Assembly: GCA_046705265.1 (NCBI GenBank)
Contig: JBJKQL010000053.1
Span: 1-62,505, forward strand
Origin: JAJYTL01 sp046705265
GTDB taxonomy: Bacteria > Pseudomonadota > Alphaproteobacteria > Ferrovibrionales > Ferrovibrionaceae
Length of the DNA stretch: 62,505 bases
Direction of reading: 5' to 3'
The notes below the pieces were generated by a model, which worked only from the letters and a program-made list of their open reading frames with translations, was not told the DNA's origin and did no database searches. Both the position numbers and the translations under genes were made by a program. How positions within the stretch are numbered: position 1 is the stretch's first letter; each line of letters opens with the position of its first letter. Below, piece after piece: positions 52,372 through 61,858 of the stretch.

Positions 52372-55269
52372 TCAGGCCCGGAACAAAAGCGTTGCCGGCA
52401 GATCGCTGAAGAGCCCCGCCACCATCAAGGCGCCACCAGCCTCAATCGCGACCTCTCTTCCGCTTAAGCAATCCCGAAAGGATCCGTCCGCGGCACCCAT
52501 CTCTGCCACAATCACACGTGTGTCATCCCAGCCAACGGGAAGCGGCGGGCCACTTACCGGCATCAAAGAGAGGACGAGGCGAGGAACGACGACGACGGCT
52601 GTGTCGCCGTTCCAGATTCGTGCGAACGCCACAACCTTGTCAGCATGCAAGCCCGTTACCTCCAGAACGCGGTATTCACCCCTGGTGAACAGATCCAGAT
52701 GACTCCGTCGGAGATCAAGCGCCCGCTGGATCACTGTCTGCTTGATTCGCCCATCGCGCCAAGAAGCCATCAAACGATCGAGCGGCTCAGGCGCATTCTC
52801 CTCTGCCTGTATGGCCTGAACCCGCGCTGAATAGGCGACCGGCCGACGGTTGTCTGGATCGACGAGGCTGAGATCCCACCACTCATTCCCTTGGTAGATA
52901 TCCGGCACCCCGGGAGAGGTCAGCTTAAGAAGCACCTGTGCAAGCGCGTTGGCAGCACCAGCCGGCGCAATTCGGTCTATAAATTCACAAAGGTCGTCGA
53001 GGAAAGGTCTACTCACGCTTGGATCGAGAACGCGGTCGACAAAGTGTTGGATCCCATTTTCATACTCGATTTCTGGCGCGGCCCAGCCCGTGTTCATTTT
53101 CGCTTCACGAACGGCCTTCAGCATATACGCGCCGATTCGTCCTCTAAATTGATCGAGGCCTTCGAACGCCGGTCCTGACAGGTCATAGGGCCAGGTGCCG
53201 AGAACCGTCTGATAGAAAAGGTATTCGTCATTTCGACTCGGCGCCGGACGGCCATTCACCTCTCGCCTCTTCCGTGCATTGAAATTTGCCCACCGTCGTG
53301 CACGCCGCGACCATTCGGCCGGAATCTCGCTCACGATATTGAGGCGGGCTCGAACATCCTCGCCTCTCTTGTGATCGTGAGTGGCGGTTGCCAGCATCGA
53401 GAATGGCCAATCTTTTTGCCGCTGGCGATTCGCCTCGTGAAACGTATGTGGAGAGATTGCGAAACGGCCGAGTTCGTTGCCGACCTCGTTCAACGAGACG
53501 AGCCTAACGTAGCGATAGAAAGCCGTATCTTCCATTGCCTTCGCCATCACCGGCGCCGTGTACTGCTGAAATCGCAGCGCCAGGTCGACAATGTCGCGCC
53601 GTCGATAGGAGCGGCGATTGCTACGGAGAAGATCAAGGGTCAAGACGTCGCGGATAAAATCGTAAATCGAGGTATCGGGCGAACGCGCCGTCTTCCGAGC
53701 CTTTCCGATCGCCCAATCAATATCGCGGCGGTCTTCCGCGGTCACCCCATTCGGGGTACCGTAGGTGCGGTAGACTGGGAAGTGAGCCGCTACATCTTCA
53801 AGTGCCTCACGGAAACCCGTGATCGTATAATCCCTCGTGCGGCGGCTCTGCTTGGCCAGTCGATTGAAGGCATTGGCGAGGACGTTCAGTTCGCTCGCCA
53901 ATGCCTCTCGCATGATCAGGCGCTTTGCCTCCGGGCCCATATCCTCAAGATCCACGTGGCGACCGATGAACCGCTCATAAGCCCGCGTCAGCGCCGACTG
54001 CCCGCGCGGATCGACGAAGAGGCCGTTCGCAAGAGCAAGAAAATCATATCCTGTGGTGCCCGCGACCGGCCAACCATCCCGCAGCCGTTCGTGCGGCGCC
54101 AGGATTTTTTCCACGACAACATAGAGCGGGAGCGAAGCCGAAGTTGTTTCCCTCTCGGCGCGCAGCCGCGGCCGAGAGGCCCGCCAGTTCGGCTCGGCCA
54201 GGGTTTGCAAATGCTCCAAGTAGGCCTTCGGATCGCGTAATCCGTCGATATGATCGATTCGAATGCCTCCGATTGTACCTTCAGCAATCCATCGTCGAAC
54301 CAATCGATGACTGACTTCGAAGAGGTCGGGCTGCTCCATGCGAAGCCCGGCCAGATCGTTGATATCGAAAAATCTACGATAATTGATTTCATGTGCGGCA
54401 ACTCGCCAATAGGCGAGCCGATATGCCTGCCGCTCGAGAATCCGATGCAATTCATCAAAAGAAAATGGTCTGTCGGAACGGCCATTCAGTGCATCGAGCT
54501 GCCGCACTATTGCATGTTTCAGCAGATCATCCATTGCAAGCAATCGAGACAGATCGCCTTTTAATTTATCTGTGCGCTCACGGCGGAGCGCCCAGTGCCT
54601 GCGTCCTGAAGTTCTGGTCAAGGCTTCTTGGAAGGCAGCGATCAAGGGGGCTAGGCGCGTCTGGACCTCGGGGGCATTAGCGCCGATCCGCTGGAAAAGC
54701 GACGGGTAGTCCTGCGGACTGATCGGAAAGGTGCTATCAAAATAGCTGACCGAGAAAGTCCCCCGTTCGCAGTCGAGCCGGAGCGCCAATTCGCCGCGCT
54801 CGAGCACTTGCCCGTAGTGATCGCCAAGAAACGGAAGTACGATCTTGCCGGCGTTGGTTGGCTCAAGCGGCTCCCAATCGATATCGAAATAGGAAGCGTA
54901 AGGCGACAGGGGGCCCCATTCGAGAACATCGACCCACCACGGGTTGTCGGATCCAACGCCCATGTGGTTTGGCACGAAGTCGATAATGAGGCCCATGCCG
55001 CGGGCTTTGAGATCGGCCACCAGCGCATCAAGATCGACGGCATCGCCAATCTCGGGATTGATGTGGTTGTGATCCACAATGTCGTATCCATGCATCGATC
55101 CCGGACGCGCCATCAAAAGCGGCGATGCGTAGATATGGCTGATTCCGAGCGCAGCAAGATAAGGAACGATCCGCCGCGCATCGGCTAACCGGAAATCCTT
55201 GCTGAACTGAATCCGGTATGTCGCCCAAGGTACTAGTTGTGCAGCCTGGGGCTTGGCACTCTCATTCAT
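52372..55269 (-). CDS. treY: Maltooligosyl trehalose synthase
   Basis: A 965-residue GH13 enzyme that converts the reducing-end alpha-1,4 bond of a maltooligosaccharide to the alpha,alpha-1,1 bond of trehalose by intramolecular transglucosylation. WATYRIQFSKDF, LGISHIYASPLLMARPGSMHGYD-type opening, D339 (GGIRIDHIDGLRDPK) and E387 (VVVEKILAPHE) are visible, and the C-terminus carries VDPDNRRPVAY. The ATG at 55269 overlaps the treZ stop (ATGA) and follows GGGAAAACG; a frame open 15 codons further is not used. Confidence 0.95.
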   Translation of the reverse strand: MNESAKPQAAQLVPWATYRIQFSKDFRLADARRIVPYLAALGISHIYASPLLMARPGSMHGYDIVDHNHINPEIGDAVDLDALVADLKARGMGLIIDFVPNHMGVGSDNPWWVDVLEWGPLSPYASYFDIDWEPLEPTNAGKIVLPFLGDHYGQVLERGELALRLDCERGTFSVSYFDSTFPISPQDYPSLFQRIGANAPEVQTRLAPLIAAFQEALTRTSGRRHWALRRERTDKLKGDLSRLLAMDDLLKHAIVRQLDALNGRSDRPFSFDELHRILERQAYRLAYWRVAAHEINYRRFFDINDLAGLRMEQPDLFEVSHRLVRRWIAEGTIGGIRIDHIDGLRDPKAYLEHLQTLAEPNWRASRPRLRAERETTSASLPLYVVVEKILAPHERLRDGWPVAGTTGYDFLALANGLFVDPRGQSALTRAYERFIGRHVDLEDMGPEAKRLIMREALASELNVLANAFNRLAKQSRRTRDYTITGFREALEDVAAHFPVYRTYGTPNGVTAEDRRDIDWAIGKARKTARSPDTSIYDFIRDVLTLDLLRSNRRSYRRRDIVDLALRFQQYTAPVMAKAMEDTAFYRYVRLVSLNEVGNELGRFAISPHTFHEANRQRQKDWPFSMLATATHDHKRGEDVRARLNIVSEIPAEWSRRARRWANFNARKRREVNGRPAPSRNDEYLFYQTVLGTWPYDLSGPAFEGLDQFRGRIGAYMLKAVREAKMNTGWAAPEIEYENGIQHFVDRVLDPSVSRPFLDDLCEFIDRIAPAGAANALAQVLLKLTSPGVPDIYQGNEWWDLSLVDPDNRRPVAYSARVQAIQAEENAPEPLDRLMASWRDGRIKQTVIQRALDLRRSHLDLFTRGEYRVLEVTGLHADKVVAFARIWNGDTAVVVVPRLVLSLMPVSGPPLPVGWDDTRVIVAEMGAADGSFRDCLSGREVAIEAGGALMVAGLFSDLPATLLFRA

Positions 55270-57113
55270 CGTTTTCCCGTGTGATTTTCCTTGAGAAACC
55301 AGGCGACAAACCAAGGAACAAGGTTCTTCTGGCGCGTCGCCTTGGCGTCGCTCCCGGCGTTGGTGTAAAGAACACGGCCCATCGGCGTTACGTCGGTGTG
55401 GTCGAGCGGAATATCCGTCTCGGAAAGATTGGCGAGAAGCGTCAGCTCGGTGTCATCGCCGAGATGCCAAGAAACTGAAAGGCCGCCACGGCCAAACCGC
55501 CTGGATCGAACATTGTTGACCGTAATGCCGGCAAGTCGTGGCGTGATCTCCTTGTGCCTGAGACCAATCAAGGCACGATGAAACGCGAGCCAATCCCTGT
55601 ATGGCAGGGCTTGCAGGCAACTCCAGTCGAGCTTCGAGTCCATGAATGTCGCCGCCGCATTTGGATCGGGGATGCGCTCTCGTGCTGCGGAATCGCGAAA
55701 TGCGGGAAAACGAGCGAACTCTCGGCGGCGCCCCTCCCGAACGTTCTCCGCCAAGGCATCATGGAAATCGCAAAAAAAGAGGAAGGGTTCTGCAGCACCC
55801 CATTCTTCGCCCATAAACAGAAGCGGTGGATGGGGGGCTAACAGTAGAATCGCCGTCAGGGCAGTCAACACCTCCGGCTTACTCAGAACTCCGATCCGCT
55901 CCCCAAAGGCGCGATTGCCGACTTGATCGTGGTTCTGGAGAAACGAGACGAAGGCTCCGGGCGGCAAATCGGCGCTGCGCTCACCGCGCGGGCGGCCTTG
56001 CCAATGTTGAAAGGGTTCCCCCTGGTAGGCGAATCCTTCGCTAAGGCAGCGCGCCAAATGATCTACTGGCCGCCCTGCGAAGTCCTCATAATAGCCCTCA
56101 CCTTCTCCGGTGGCGAGAACGTGGAAGGCGTGGTGAATATCGTCGTTCCACTGGGCGACATAGTAATCTGGTCGGCCATCCAATTGGCGTTTCAAATAAT
56201 GCGCGGTGTTGCGGTCCGTCTCGAGCACAAGGTGAATATGGCGCCTGTCGCCGAAGTGCTTTCGGACTCGAACCGCAAGCTCTTCCAGAATGTCAGGCGA
56301 GTGCGAGTCACGAATGGCGTGAACCGCGTCGAACCTCAATCCGTCGAAGCGATATTCCTCAAGCCAATAGAGGGCGTTCTCGATGAAGAATTCGCGCACC
56401 TCTCGGCAGCCAAAATTGATTGCATCCCCCCAAGGGGTCTCGAAGCGGCGCGTGAAGAATTGCGGCGCATAATCATGGAGATAGTTTCCCTCTGGCCCAA
56501 AGTGATTATAGACGACATCGAGAAACATCATCATGCCCCGCTGATGCGCCGCGTCGATCAGCCGCTTCAGATCCGCCGGCGTACCGTAGGCAGCATCCGG
56601 TGCAAATGGAAAAACGCCATCATAACCCCAATTCCGCCCACCCGGAAAATCCGCAAGCGGCATTAGTTCGACTGCCGTGACGCCGAGCGCAACGAGATGG
56701 TCGAGGCGTCGTTCAACACCAGAAAACGTTCCCTCCGGCGTGAAAGTCCCAACATGAAGCTCGTAAAGCACGGTTTCGTGCCACGGCCGGCCGCTCCACG
56801 TCCCATCATGCCAATGGTAGTGTTCGGGATCGACGACCGCGCTCGGCCCGTGCACGTCGCTAGGTTGCCAACGGGACGCCGGATCGGGGATGCCGGGTCG
56901 GCCGTCAATACTGAAACGATAGTGCGACCCCGCCCGCGCCGTCTTTGTTGTCACTTCAAACCAACCGTTACCCCTCGCCTGCATCGGCAACGCGCGGCGC
57001 GGACGGCCGTCAAGATAGAGTTCGACCCGTCGTGCCGCAGGCGCCCAGAGGCGAAAGCGAACCCCGGACGACTCGATTTCTGTTCCAAACCGCATATCGT
57101 GTCGATGACCCAC
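55266..57113 (-). CDS. treZ: Maltooligosyl trehalose trehalohydrolase
   Basis: The 615-residue GH13 enzyme releases trehalose from the maltooligosyl trehalose made by TreY. A CBM48-type domain (about 10-100: VRFRLWAPAARRVELYLDG) precedes the barrel with YELHVGTFTPEGTF, D262 (FDGLRFDAVHAI), E298 (LVLETDRN) and D396 (FLQNHDQVGNRAFGER). The start is GTG at 57113: AAGGAGG lies 8 bases upstream. ATG at 57095 is possible. First gene of the minus-strand treZ-treY-phosphorylase-malQ operon. Confidence 0.95.
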   Translation of the reverse strand: MGHRHDMRFGTEIESSGVRFRLWAPAARRVELYLDGRPRRALPMQARGNGWFEVTTKTARAGSHYRFSIDGRPGIPDPASRWQPSDVHGPSAVVDPEHYHWHDGTWSGRPWHETVLYELHVGTFTPEGTFSGVERRLDHLVALGVTAVELMPLADFPGGRNWGYDGVFPFAPDAAYGTPADLKRLIDAAHQRGMMMFLDVVYNHFGPEGNYLHDYAPQFFTRRFETPWGDAINFGCREVREFFIENALYWLEEYRFDGLRFDAVHAIRDSHSPDILEELAVRVRKHFGDRRHIHLVLETDRNTAHYLKRQLDGRPDYYVAQWNDDIHHAFHVLATGEGEGYYEDFAGRPVDHLARCLSEGFAYQGEPFQHWQGRPRGERSADLPPGAFVSFLQNHDQVGNRAFGERIGVLSKPEVLTALTAILLLAPHPPLLFMGEEWGAAEPFLFFCDFHDALAENVREGRRREFARFPAFRDSAARERIPDPNAAATFMDSKLDWSCLQALPYRDWLAFHRALIGLRHKEITPRLAGITVNNVRSRRFGRGGLSVSWHLGDDTELTLLANLSETDIPLDHTDVTPMGRVLYTNAGSDAKATRQKNLVPWFVAWFLKENHTGKR

Positions 57114-57145
57114 AGAAGATCCCTCCTTGCACCGCTGGCCTCAGC

Positions 57146-57165
57146 CAAGGGCCGATTCGGCCTTG
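57146..57165. other. Small hairpin in treZ/ppsA divergent region
   Basis: GGCCG (57150-57154) pairs with CGGCC (57158-57162) around ATT, extended by CAA/TTG with one bulged G. It lies about 35 bases upstream of treZ in the 237-base region shared with ppsA. It may be a leader structure; it has no T-tract. Confidence 0.3.
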
Positions 57166-57350
57166 CGCCAGATCAATGCGTCTTGGTCCATCATGGTCAA
57201 AAATTTCTGGGTTCGGAAGCCGAAGAGTACTTCAGATCGGCGTCGGGTCCCGATAAAGCGGCTTCGTGCGCTGAACTGGGAACGGGCGGTTGGTCGTCGG
57301 AGTAACGGCCGCATGCCACCCTTGGTGCGAAACGCGAACGGAGAGTCACA

Positions 57351-59774
57351 ATGAACGACGATGCTGCGCTGACGGTTTGGCTTTCTGAAGTCGATCGCAC
57401 TGACACCCCGCTCGTCGGAGGAAAGAACTCCTCGCTTGGTGAAATGATCGGAAAACTGCGCGGTGCCGGGATCAAGGTTCCCTTTGGCTTCGCGACGACC
57501 GCCGCTGCCTATCGCGGCTTCATCGCAACGGGGGGATTGGACACGCGGATCGCCGCAAAGCTCGCAAAGTTGAAAACGGATCAGAGCAATCTAGACGCCG
57601 TCGGCCGCGCGGTGCGAAAGCTGATACTCGACGCGCCGTTTCCGGCGTCCCTTGCTCAAGCCATCGGCAAAGCCTACCGCGATCTGCCGGGTCGCGCGAG
57701 CCATGCGGTGACGAGCGTCGCTGTGCGATCGAGCGCCACGGCCGAGGATCTTCCCGAAGCGAGTTTTGCCGGCCAGCAGGAGACGTATTTGAATGTCCGC
57801 GGCCAGCGTGCGCTCCTTGAGGCCTGTAAGCGCTGCTATGCATCCCTTTTTACCGATCGTGCCATTATATACCGCGCGAACCATGGATTCGATCATATGA
57901 AGGTTGCGCTTTCGATCGGCGTCCAGGAGATGGTAAGATCCGACAAGGCAGGCTCGGGCGTCATGTTCTCGCTCGATACCGAAACCGGCTTTCCGCGCAG
58001 CATCCTGATCACTGCCGCATTCGGTCTCGGTGAAACCGTGGTTCAGGGCATGGTGGAACCAGACGAATACCATGTTTTCAAACCCCTTCTCGGAACACCC
58101 GGCCTCAAACCGATCATCGAGAAGGCGCTCGGCGGCAAGATGCAAAAAATGATTTACGCTAAGAACGGCTTATCGAAGCTTGTCAATACAACCCAGGGCG
58201 AGCGCGCTGCCTTTGTCCTTTCCGACGATGAGGTTCTCGAGCTTGCTCGCGCAGCAGCGACGATCGAACGGCACTATGGCGAACCGATGGATATGGAATG
58301 GGCTAAGGACGGTAAGAACGGGGAGCTTTTCATTGTTCAGGCGCGGCCCGAAACCGTTCAGGCCCGTCGCGAGGCCGGAACACTCAAGACCTATCGGCTA
58401 AACAAGAAGGGGCGCAAGCTGGCGACCGGCCTCGCAATCGGTGAATCCATTGCCGCCGGCAAGATCTGTCGGCTGAGCAGTGCGAACGAAATCGCGCGCT
58501 TCAAACCCGGCGCGGTGCTGGTAACCCGCATCACCGACCCCGATTGGGTTCCGATTATGAAAAAGGCGAGCGCCATCGTCACGGACCATGGTGGTCGCAC
58601 CAGCCACGCAGCGATCGTAAGCCGCGAGCTGGGCCTGACCGCCGTCGTCGGCACCGGGAATGCAACCCGGATATTGAGAGATGGCGACGAGGTCACGGTT
58701 TCCTGCGCCGAAGGCGACGAGGGAAACATTTACGCCGGAATCGCCGATTTCGAATCACGCGAGATCGAGATGGGCGAAATCCCGAAAACACGAACCAAAA
58801 TAATGGTCAATCTTGCAAATCCATCGGCGGCCTTTCGCTGGTGGCGCTTGCCGACCGACGGCGTCGGCCTTGCCCGCATGGAGTTTATTATCGGCAATTT
58901 GATCCGCATCCATCCCATGGCCCTGGTACGATACGCCGCGCTGAGGGATGCGAAAGAAAAACGCCGGATTGCGGAATTGACCCGCGCTTATTCCGACAAA
59001 AGTCAGTATTTTGTCGACACTCTTGCCCGCGGCGTGGCGCGGATTGCGGCTGCCCATCATCCGAAACCCGTGATCGTTCGGATGAGCGACTTTAAGACCA
59101 ATGAATATGCCGCGCTGATCGGCGGTGCCGCCTTCGAACCGAAAGAGGAAAATCCGATGCTCGGCTGGCGCGGCGCAAGCCGCTATTACAGTAAAGAATA
59201 TCGGGAGGGGTTTGCGCTCGAATGCCGCGCGGTGCGCAAGGCACGGGACGAAATCGGCATGAAGAATATCATTGTGATGATCCCGTTCTGCCGCACCCTG
59301 TCCGAGGCGGACAATGTCCTTAAGGTTATGGATGAGAACGGCCTTAGACGCGGTAAGAACGGCCTAGAGGTCTACGTTATGGCCGAGATACCATCGAACG
59401 TGCTCCTAGCCGAGCGCTTTGCCGAGCGCTTCGATGGCTTTTCCATCGGCTCCAACGATCTCACCCAGCTCGTCCTTGGCGTCGACCGCGACAGCCACGT
59501 GCTGAGCCGGCTTTTTGACGAGCGGGACGATGCCGTAACCACGGCAATCGGCGACTTGCTTGCCAGAGCGAGGAAGAGCCATGCCCATACCGGCATTTGC
59601 GGTCAGGCGCCGAGCGACCATCCCGAATTCGCGCGCTTCCTGGTCGAGCATGGTATCGATTCGATTTCCGTTAGCCCCGACAGCTTTCTGGCGGTGAAGC
59701 AGGCGGTTGCCGAGGCCGAACGTGAGCCTCTTCCACATGGAGCTAGACGCGCCATTCAGCCGGCGGCGGGGTAA
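57351..59774 (+). CDS. ppsA: Phosphoenolpyruvate synthase
   Basis: The 807-residue enzyme makes phosphoenolpyruvate from pyruvate and ATP (AMP and phosphate as by-products), the entry to gluconeogenesis. Domains: N-terminal nucleotide-binding domain (about 1-345: VGGKNSSLGEMIGKL, VRSSATAEDLPEASFAGQQ), swivelling phosphohistidine domain with H419 (DHGGRTSHAAIVSREL), and C-terminal PEP/pyruvate barrel with C750 (HTGICGQAPSDHPEFA). GGAGAGTCACA precedes the ATG. The pfkB gene follows after 53 bases. Gluconeogenic carbon would feed the glucan and trehalose genes next to it. Confidence 0.95.
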   Translation: MNDDAALTVWLSEVDRTDTPLVGGKNSSLGEMIGKLRGAGIKVPFGFATTAAAYRGFIATGGLDTRIAAKLAKLKTDQSNLDAVGRAVRKLILDAPFPASLAQAIGKAYRDLPGRASHAVTSVAVRSSATAEDLPEASFAGQQETYLNVRGQRALLEACKRCYASLFTDRAIIYRANHGFDHMKVALSIGVQEMVRSDKAGSGVMFSLDTETGFPRSILITAAFGLGETVVQGMVEPDEYHVFKPLLGTPGLKPIIEKALGGKMQKMIYAKNGLSKLVNTTQGERAAFVLSDDEVLELARAAATIERHYGEPMDMEWAKDGKNGELFIVQARPETVQARREAGTLKTYRLNKKGRKLATGLAIGESIAAGKICRLSSANEIARFKPGAVLVTRITDPDWVPIMKKASAIVTDHGGRTSHAAIVSRELGLTAVVGTGNATRILRDGDEVTVSCAEGDEGNIYAGIADFESREIEMGEIPKTRTKIMVNLANPSAAFRWWRLPTDGVGLARMEFIIGNLIRIHPMALVRYAALRDAKEKRRIAELTRAYSDKSQYFVDTLARGVARIAAAHHPKPVIVRMSDFKTNEYAALIGGAAFEPKEENPMLGWRGASRYYSKEYREGFALECRAVRKARDEIGMKNIIVMIPFCRTLSEADNVLKVMDENGLRRGKNGLEVYVMAEIPSNVLLAERFAERFDGFSIGSNDLTQLVLGVDRDSHVLSRLFDERDDAVTTAIGDLLARARKSHAHTGICGQAPSDHPEFARFLVEHGIDSISVSPDSFLAVKQAVAEAEREPLPHGARRAIQPAAG

Positions 59775-59827
59775 GATGGCCGAAATTTACCGCGTGATGC
59801 GGACCTGACAGCTTTTCCCTGATTCCG

Positions 59828-60829
59828 ATGCCCACGCCCCATCGCATCCTCACCATAACGCTCAACCCGGCGATCGACATGACGACGGCAGTAGCGGCGC
59901 TTGCCCCCGGGATTAAGCTTCGCTGCGAGGAGCCCAGGCTCGATCCGGGCGGTGGCGGCATCAACATCTCGCGTGTTATCAAGGAACTCGGCGGTGCGAG
60001 CACGGCACTGGTTGCGATCGCGGGAGCGACCGGAGGGCTCATCAGAGAACTTCTCGATGCGGCCGGGCTCGATACCGAATTCGTGCAAGCCGCCGGCCTT
60101 ACCCGTCAAAGCTTTGCGGTCCACGATCGCGAGACCGGGGAGCAATATCGCTTCGTTCTACCCGGGCCGAGACAGCGGTCCGAATTCGCGGACACAATTC
60201 TCGCCGCAGTCTCGCGATTGATTGCCAAGCGCCGCTACGATTACGTTGCCGCAAGTGGCAGCCTGCCCCCTGGTCTGCCGGATGATTTCTATGGCCGCCT
60301 CGGCGACACCGTTGCCGCCTGGGGGGCCCGGTTAATTCTCGATACCTCCGGCGCGGCGCTAAGAGCCGCGTTCGGCCATCGCATCTTTCTCGTCAAGCCC
60401 GACCATACCGAAGCCAGGGCGCTCGCTGAAGCATTGGGGATAAATGCAGAAGGCCCGGAGTCCTTGGCTCGGCGCCTTCTCGCGGACGGTGGCGCAGAGA
60501 CGGTCATCATCACCCTTGGGCCCGATGGCGCTCTTCTTGCGTCATCTGCCGGTTGCCTTCACGTTCGTCCGCCCAAAGTGGAGGTGGTAAGCGCCGTCGG
60601 CGCCGGCGACAGCTTTATCGGCGCCTTATGCCTCGGCCTCGCACGCGATTGGCCGATCGAGCAAGCCTTCGCCTATGGCGTCGCGGCGGCCGCAGCGGCG
60701 GTGCTCACGCCAGCGACAGAACTTGCCCACAAGACGGATGTTGAGCAGCTTCATGCCGCCATCATGGCGGATCCTGGCCAAAACATGCGGCCACGGCCTT
60801 ATGCACGCGGAACCATCATACCGGACTAA
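59828..60829 (+). CDS. pfkB: PfkB-family hexose kinase (6-phosphofructokinase II-like)
   Basis: The 333-residue ribokinase-fold sugar kinase begins with the 1-phosphofructokinase-type ITLNPAID and has DPGGGGINISRVIKELGG and the C-terminal GAGDSFIGALCLGLA with catalytic D261. E. coli PfkB, phosphofructokinase II, and FruK are nearest by pattern; fructose-6-phosphate, fructose-1-phosphate or tagatose-6-phosphate could each be the substrate. It follows ppsA on the same strand and is probably cotranscribed. A gap of 200 bases without a gene follows. Confidence 0.88.
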   Translation: MPTPHRILTITLNPAIDMTTAVAALAPGIKLRCEEPRLDPGGGGINISRVIKELGGASTALVAIAGATGGLIRELLDAAGLDTEFVQAAGLTRQSFAVHDRETGEQYRFVLPGPRQRSEFADTILAAVSRLIAKRRYDYVAASGSLPPGLPDDFYGRLGDTVAAWGARLILDTSGAALRAAFGHRIFLVKPDHTEARALAEALGINAEGPESLARRLLADGGAETVIITLGPDGALLASSAGCLHVRPPKVEVVSAVGAGDSFIGALCLGLARDWPIEQAFAYGVAAAAAAVLTPATELAHKTDVEQLHAAIMADPGQNMRPRPYARGTIIPD

Positions 60830-61029
60830 TCCTCTTCTAATCCAACGGCGCCGCCTTGGAGTTGCTGCTGCATCGTCTGAGAACAAGCACAAGAAACGAC
60901 CACGGAAACCCTTTATCGCTATTACAGAGCCGCCATACCCTCAGTCGCGAAATTACGGTTCTCAATGTTACGTGAATGAAGACGCTTGCTTCCATTCCTG
61001 AAACCGCGCGTCAAGTCAATCGGCTAGAG

Positions 61030-61761
61030 CTAAAGGATCAATCCGCCATCGACGACGATGGTTTGCCCGACAACGTAGGCAGCGAGAGGCGAAGCCAGAA
61101 ACAGCGCAACGTTCGCCATGTCCTCTGGTGTGCCTAGTCGGCCGAGAGGAATACGCGCAATCGCCGCCTCAAGACGTTCCGGATTGGTCGTGGTTATTTT
61201 GGTAAGCTTGGTATCCACGAATCCAGGCGCGATTCCATTCACGCGAATCCCATCACCTATCCATGCGTCGGCCAGGGTGCGTGTCAGCCCGACGGCTCCC
61301 GCCTTTGACGCATTATAAGCGGGATTACCTTTAGTCGAATGATAAGCAGCCGTCGAGCTGACAATGATGAGCGCGCCCTTGGCTGCAGCCAACACCTCAC
61401 GAAACCGAATGGCACAAGCCATGAGGCTATTCAGATTCACATCGACCACCTTCCGGAATCCAGCCATGGAAAATTCTCGACGCTTGTAGAAAACCGTGCC
61501 CTGACAAAGCACGAGCACATCAAGCCGCTCAAACGGCGCCCGGTAAGTCTCCACTGCTTGAACGTTAGTGGCATCCATCTGAGCATAGCGAAGGCCCGTC
61601 AAATCGGAGCCCTCGGAGCAGGCATAGTCTTCCGCTCTCGCCCGGGTTCCCCAAACATGCACCACCGCTCCCTCAACGCGGAAGGCCTGGGCAACGCCGT
61701 TGCCGATACCGCTTGATCCGCCGACGACCAGGACCGTTCTGCCGCCAAAGTCGAATTCCAC
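61030..61761 (-). CDS. SDR-family oxidoreductase
   Basis: The 243-residue classical short-chain dehydrogenase has VLVVGGSSGIGNGVAQAF for cofactor binding, DVNLNS, SSTAAYHSTKGNPAYNASKAG with the catalytic S-Y-K, and a C-terminal VVDGGLIL. Substrate unknown. GTG at 61761 is chosen because AGAGGAGAG lies 8 bases upstream and the protein then begins as its relatives do; an upstream GTG at 61782 adds seven residues. The IS630 end lies about 40 bases upstream, so its native promoter may have been displaced. Confidence 0.85.
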   Translation of the reverse strand: MEFDFGGRTVLVVGGSSGIGNGVAQAFRVEGAVVHVWGTRARAEDYACSEGSDLTGLRYAQMDATNVQAVETYRAPFERLDVLVLCQGTVFYKRREFSMAGFRKVVDVNLNSLMACAIRFREVLAAAKGALIIVSSTAAYHSTKGNPAYNASKAGAVGLTRTLADAWIGDGIRVNGIAPGFVDTKLTKITTTNPERLEAAIARIPLGRLGTPEDMANVALFLASPLAAYVVGQTIVVDGGLIL

Positions 61762-61803
61762 CAAAGCTCTCCTCTCGATCACATCTCACGTAATGACTAG
61801 TAT

Positions 61804-61828
61804 TGAGACACATTAATTACGAAACATA
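61804..61828. repeat. IS630 terminal inverted repeat (right copy)
   Basis: TTGAGACAC, then ATTAATTA, then CGAAACATA: the counterpart of the repeat at 247-270. A TA dinucleotide at 61801-61802 directly before it matches the TA target preferred by IS630 elements. Confidence 0.6.
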
Positions 61829-61858
61829 GTGACGGCTAAGCTTGCGATCGGCGTCTTT

